Assembly: GCA_002381695.1 (NCBI GenBank)
Contig: DFXM01000020.1
Location: 273,885 to 337,884, forward strand
Direction: 5' to 3'
Source of the DNA: Clostridium sp. UBA4108
Lineage (GTDB): Bacteria > Bacillota > Clostridia > Clostridiales > Clostridiaceae
DNA: 64,000 nucleotides
In this document: piece by piece, positions 63,052 to 64,000 of the stretch
How positions within the stretch are numbered: the first letter of the stretch is position 1
Layout of the letters: every line of letters begins with the position of its first letter
The notes under the pieces: model-generated
The model's input: the letters and a program-made list of their open reading frames with translations, nothing else
Told to the model about the DNA's origin: nothing
Database searches by the model: none
Translations under genes and position numbers: made by a program

Positions 63052-64000
63052 ATGAGGAATAGCATTTTTATTAAAGGAGCAAAGGTACACAATCTCAAAA
63101 ATGTAGATTTAGAAATACCAAGAGATAAATTTGTAGTATTTACGGGACTTTCAGGTTCAGGGAAATCTTCCTTAGCCTTTGACACGTTATATGCGGAAGG
63201 ACAAAGAAGATATGTGGAGTCATTATCTGCTTATGCAAGACAGTTTTTAGGACAGATGAACAAACCAGATGTTGAATATATAGAAGGTTTATCACCAGCA
63301 ATATCAATAGATCAAAAGACTACTAGTAGAAATCCAAGATCTACTGTTGGAACAGTTACTGAGATATATGATTACTTGAGACTTTTATATGCTAGAGTTG
63401 GAACTCCACATTGCCCTAAATGTGGAAAGGAGATAACTCAACAAACTGTAGACCAAATGGTGGATAAGGTAAAGGAATTACCTGAGAGGACTAAAATTCA
63501 AGTGTTAGCTCCTATAGTAAGAGGTAAAAAAGGAGAGCACGTAAAGATTCTTGAGAATATTGTTAAGAATGGATATGTAAGGGCTAGAATAGATGGCGTA
63601 ATAGTAGATTTAGGAGAAGAAGAAGTAAAACTTGAGAAAAATAAAAAACATACTATTGAAATAGTAATAGATAGAATTGTGGTAAAAGAGGGAATGGAAG
63701 CAAGACTTTCAGACTCTATAGAGACTTCTCTAAAACTTGGAGAGGGATTAATAATAGTAAATATTATAGATGGAGAAGACATACTATTTAGCGAGCATTT
63801 TGCCTGTGTAGATTGTGGAATAAGCATAGGGGAGATAGAACCAAGAATGTTTTCATTTAACTCACCTTTTGGAAAGTGTGATAGTTGTGATGGACTTGGG
63901 ACTCTTATGGAGATAGATGAGGACTTGGTAATTCCAGATAGAAGTAAATCTATTGAACAGGGGGCCATATTAACTTTTGGAGATGGAAGTTTAAAGGAAG
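63052..64000 (+). CDS. uvrA: excinuclease ABC subunit A (cut by the window edge)
   Basis: The first 316 codons of UvrA, the damage-sensing ABC ATPase, beginning MRNSIFIKGAKVHNLKNV. Walker A GLSGSGKSSLAFDTLYAEGQ, YVESLSAYARQFL and the first zinc module (CPKCGKEI; CVDCG then CDSCDG) are intact. It forms an operon with uvrB and continues beyond the window. GGGAGAAAAG precedes ATG 63052. Confidence 0.96.
   Translation, partial: MRNSIFIKGAKVHNLKNVDLEIPRDKFVVFTGLSGSGKSSLAFDTLYAEGQRRYVESLSAYARQFLGQMNKPDVEYIEGLSPAISIDQKTTSRNPRSTVGTVTEIYDYLRLLYARVGTPHCPKCGKEITQQTVDQMVDKVKELPERTKIQVLAPIVRGKKGEHVKILENIVKNGYVRARIDGVIVDLGEEEVKLEKNKKHTIEIVIDRIVVKEGMEARLSDSIETSLKLGEGLIIVNIIDGEDILFSEHFACVDCGISIGEIEPRMFSFNSPFGKCDSCDGLGTLMEIDEDLVIPDRSKSIEQGAILTFGDGSLKE

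Overview
The window reads as chromosome of a low-GC, spore-forming Firmicute of the Clostridium type. Support: very AT-rich intergenic DNA, strong GGAGG-type ribosome sites, a split transketolase, clostridial AddAB, a ComFB-like protein, a GerS-like/alr/EndoA sporulation-linked cluster and a T-box RNA. No tRNA, rRNA, CRISPR, prophage or complete insertion sequence was seen; the right edge cuts uvrA. Layout: 130-1684 is an ABC uptake system (ATPase and permease). 1690-7051 is a threonine operon, thrC-thrB-aspartokinase-hom, preceded by a consensus promoter, a 44-codon leader peptide with 11 Thr and 8 Met codons, and mutually exclusive hairpins ending in an intrinsic terminator. This looks like a complete ribosome-mediated attenuator, whereas the nearby thrS (13044-14981, minus) carries an ordinary T-box. 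7405-12867 holds a DMT exporter, a C39-like peptidase, a DUF4349 lipoprotein and a secreted subtilase. 15684-21162 holds an intracellular-looking NlpC/P60 enzyme, a PAP2 phosphatase, a membrane-anchored deacetylase with a small coiled-coil partner, a ComFB-like protein and a two-subunit CoA-transferase. 21412-28678 is addB-addA. 28735-33125 is the most accessory part: a small membrane protein that seems to start at ATT, an XRE/TPR (RRNPP-like) regulator divergent from a tiny secreted pro-peptide with a perfect palindrome between them (a probable quorum-sensing cassette), and two unrecognised genes of 95 and 536 residues. 33169-38965 has a ferredoxin, a LysR regulator divergent from an AbrB-type membrane protein, and three tandem M42 peptidases, the last lacking key active-site residues. 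39132-45576 has a small winged helix protein, a nitrilase-family hydrolase, YihY, GalU, a zinc ribbon, an orphan PAS histidine kinase and a tail-less SSB. 45806-49138 is a MoxR-DUF58-DUF4129-like operon. 49998-53999 is acpS-nnrD-gerS-like-alr-ndoAI-ndoA. 54116-64000 has split transketolase, ftsEX, a carboxyl-terminal protease, a PDZ membrane protein and uvrBA. Working together: the threonine operon makes threonine and homoserine (also the methionine precursor) and appears tuned by Thr/Met-tRNA charging through leader translation, while ThrRS is tuned by uncharged tRNA-Thr through its T-box. FtsEX, CtpA, Alr, NlpC/P60, the deacetylase and PAP2 form a scattered cell-envelope set; AddAB and UvrBA form a DNA-repair set. 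Function calls rest on motifs read by eye, without any database search.
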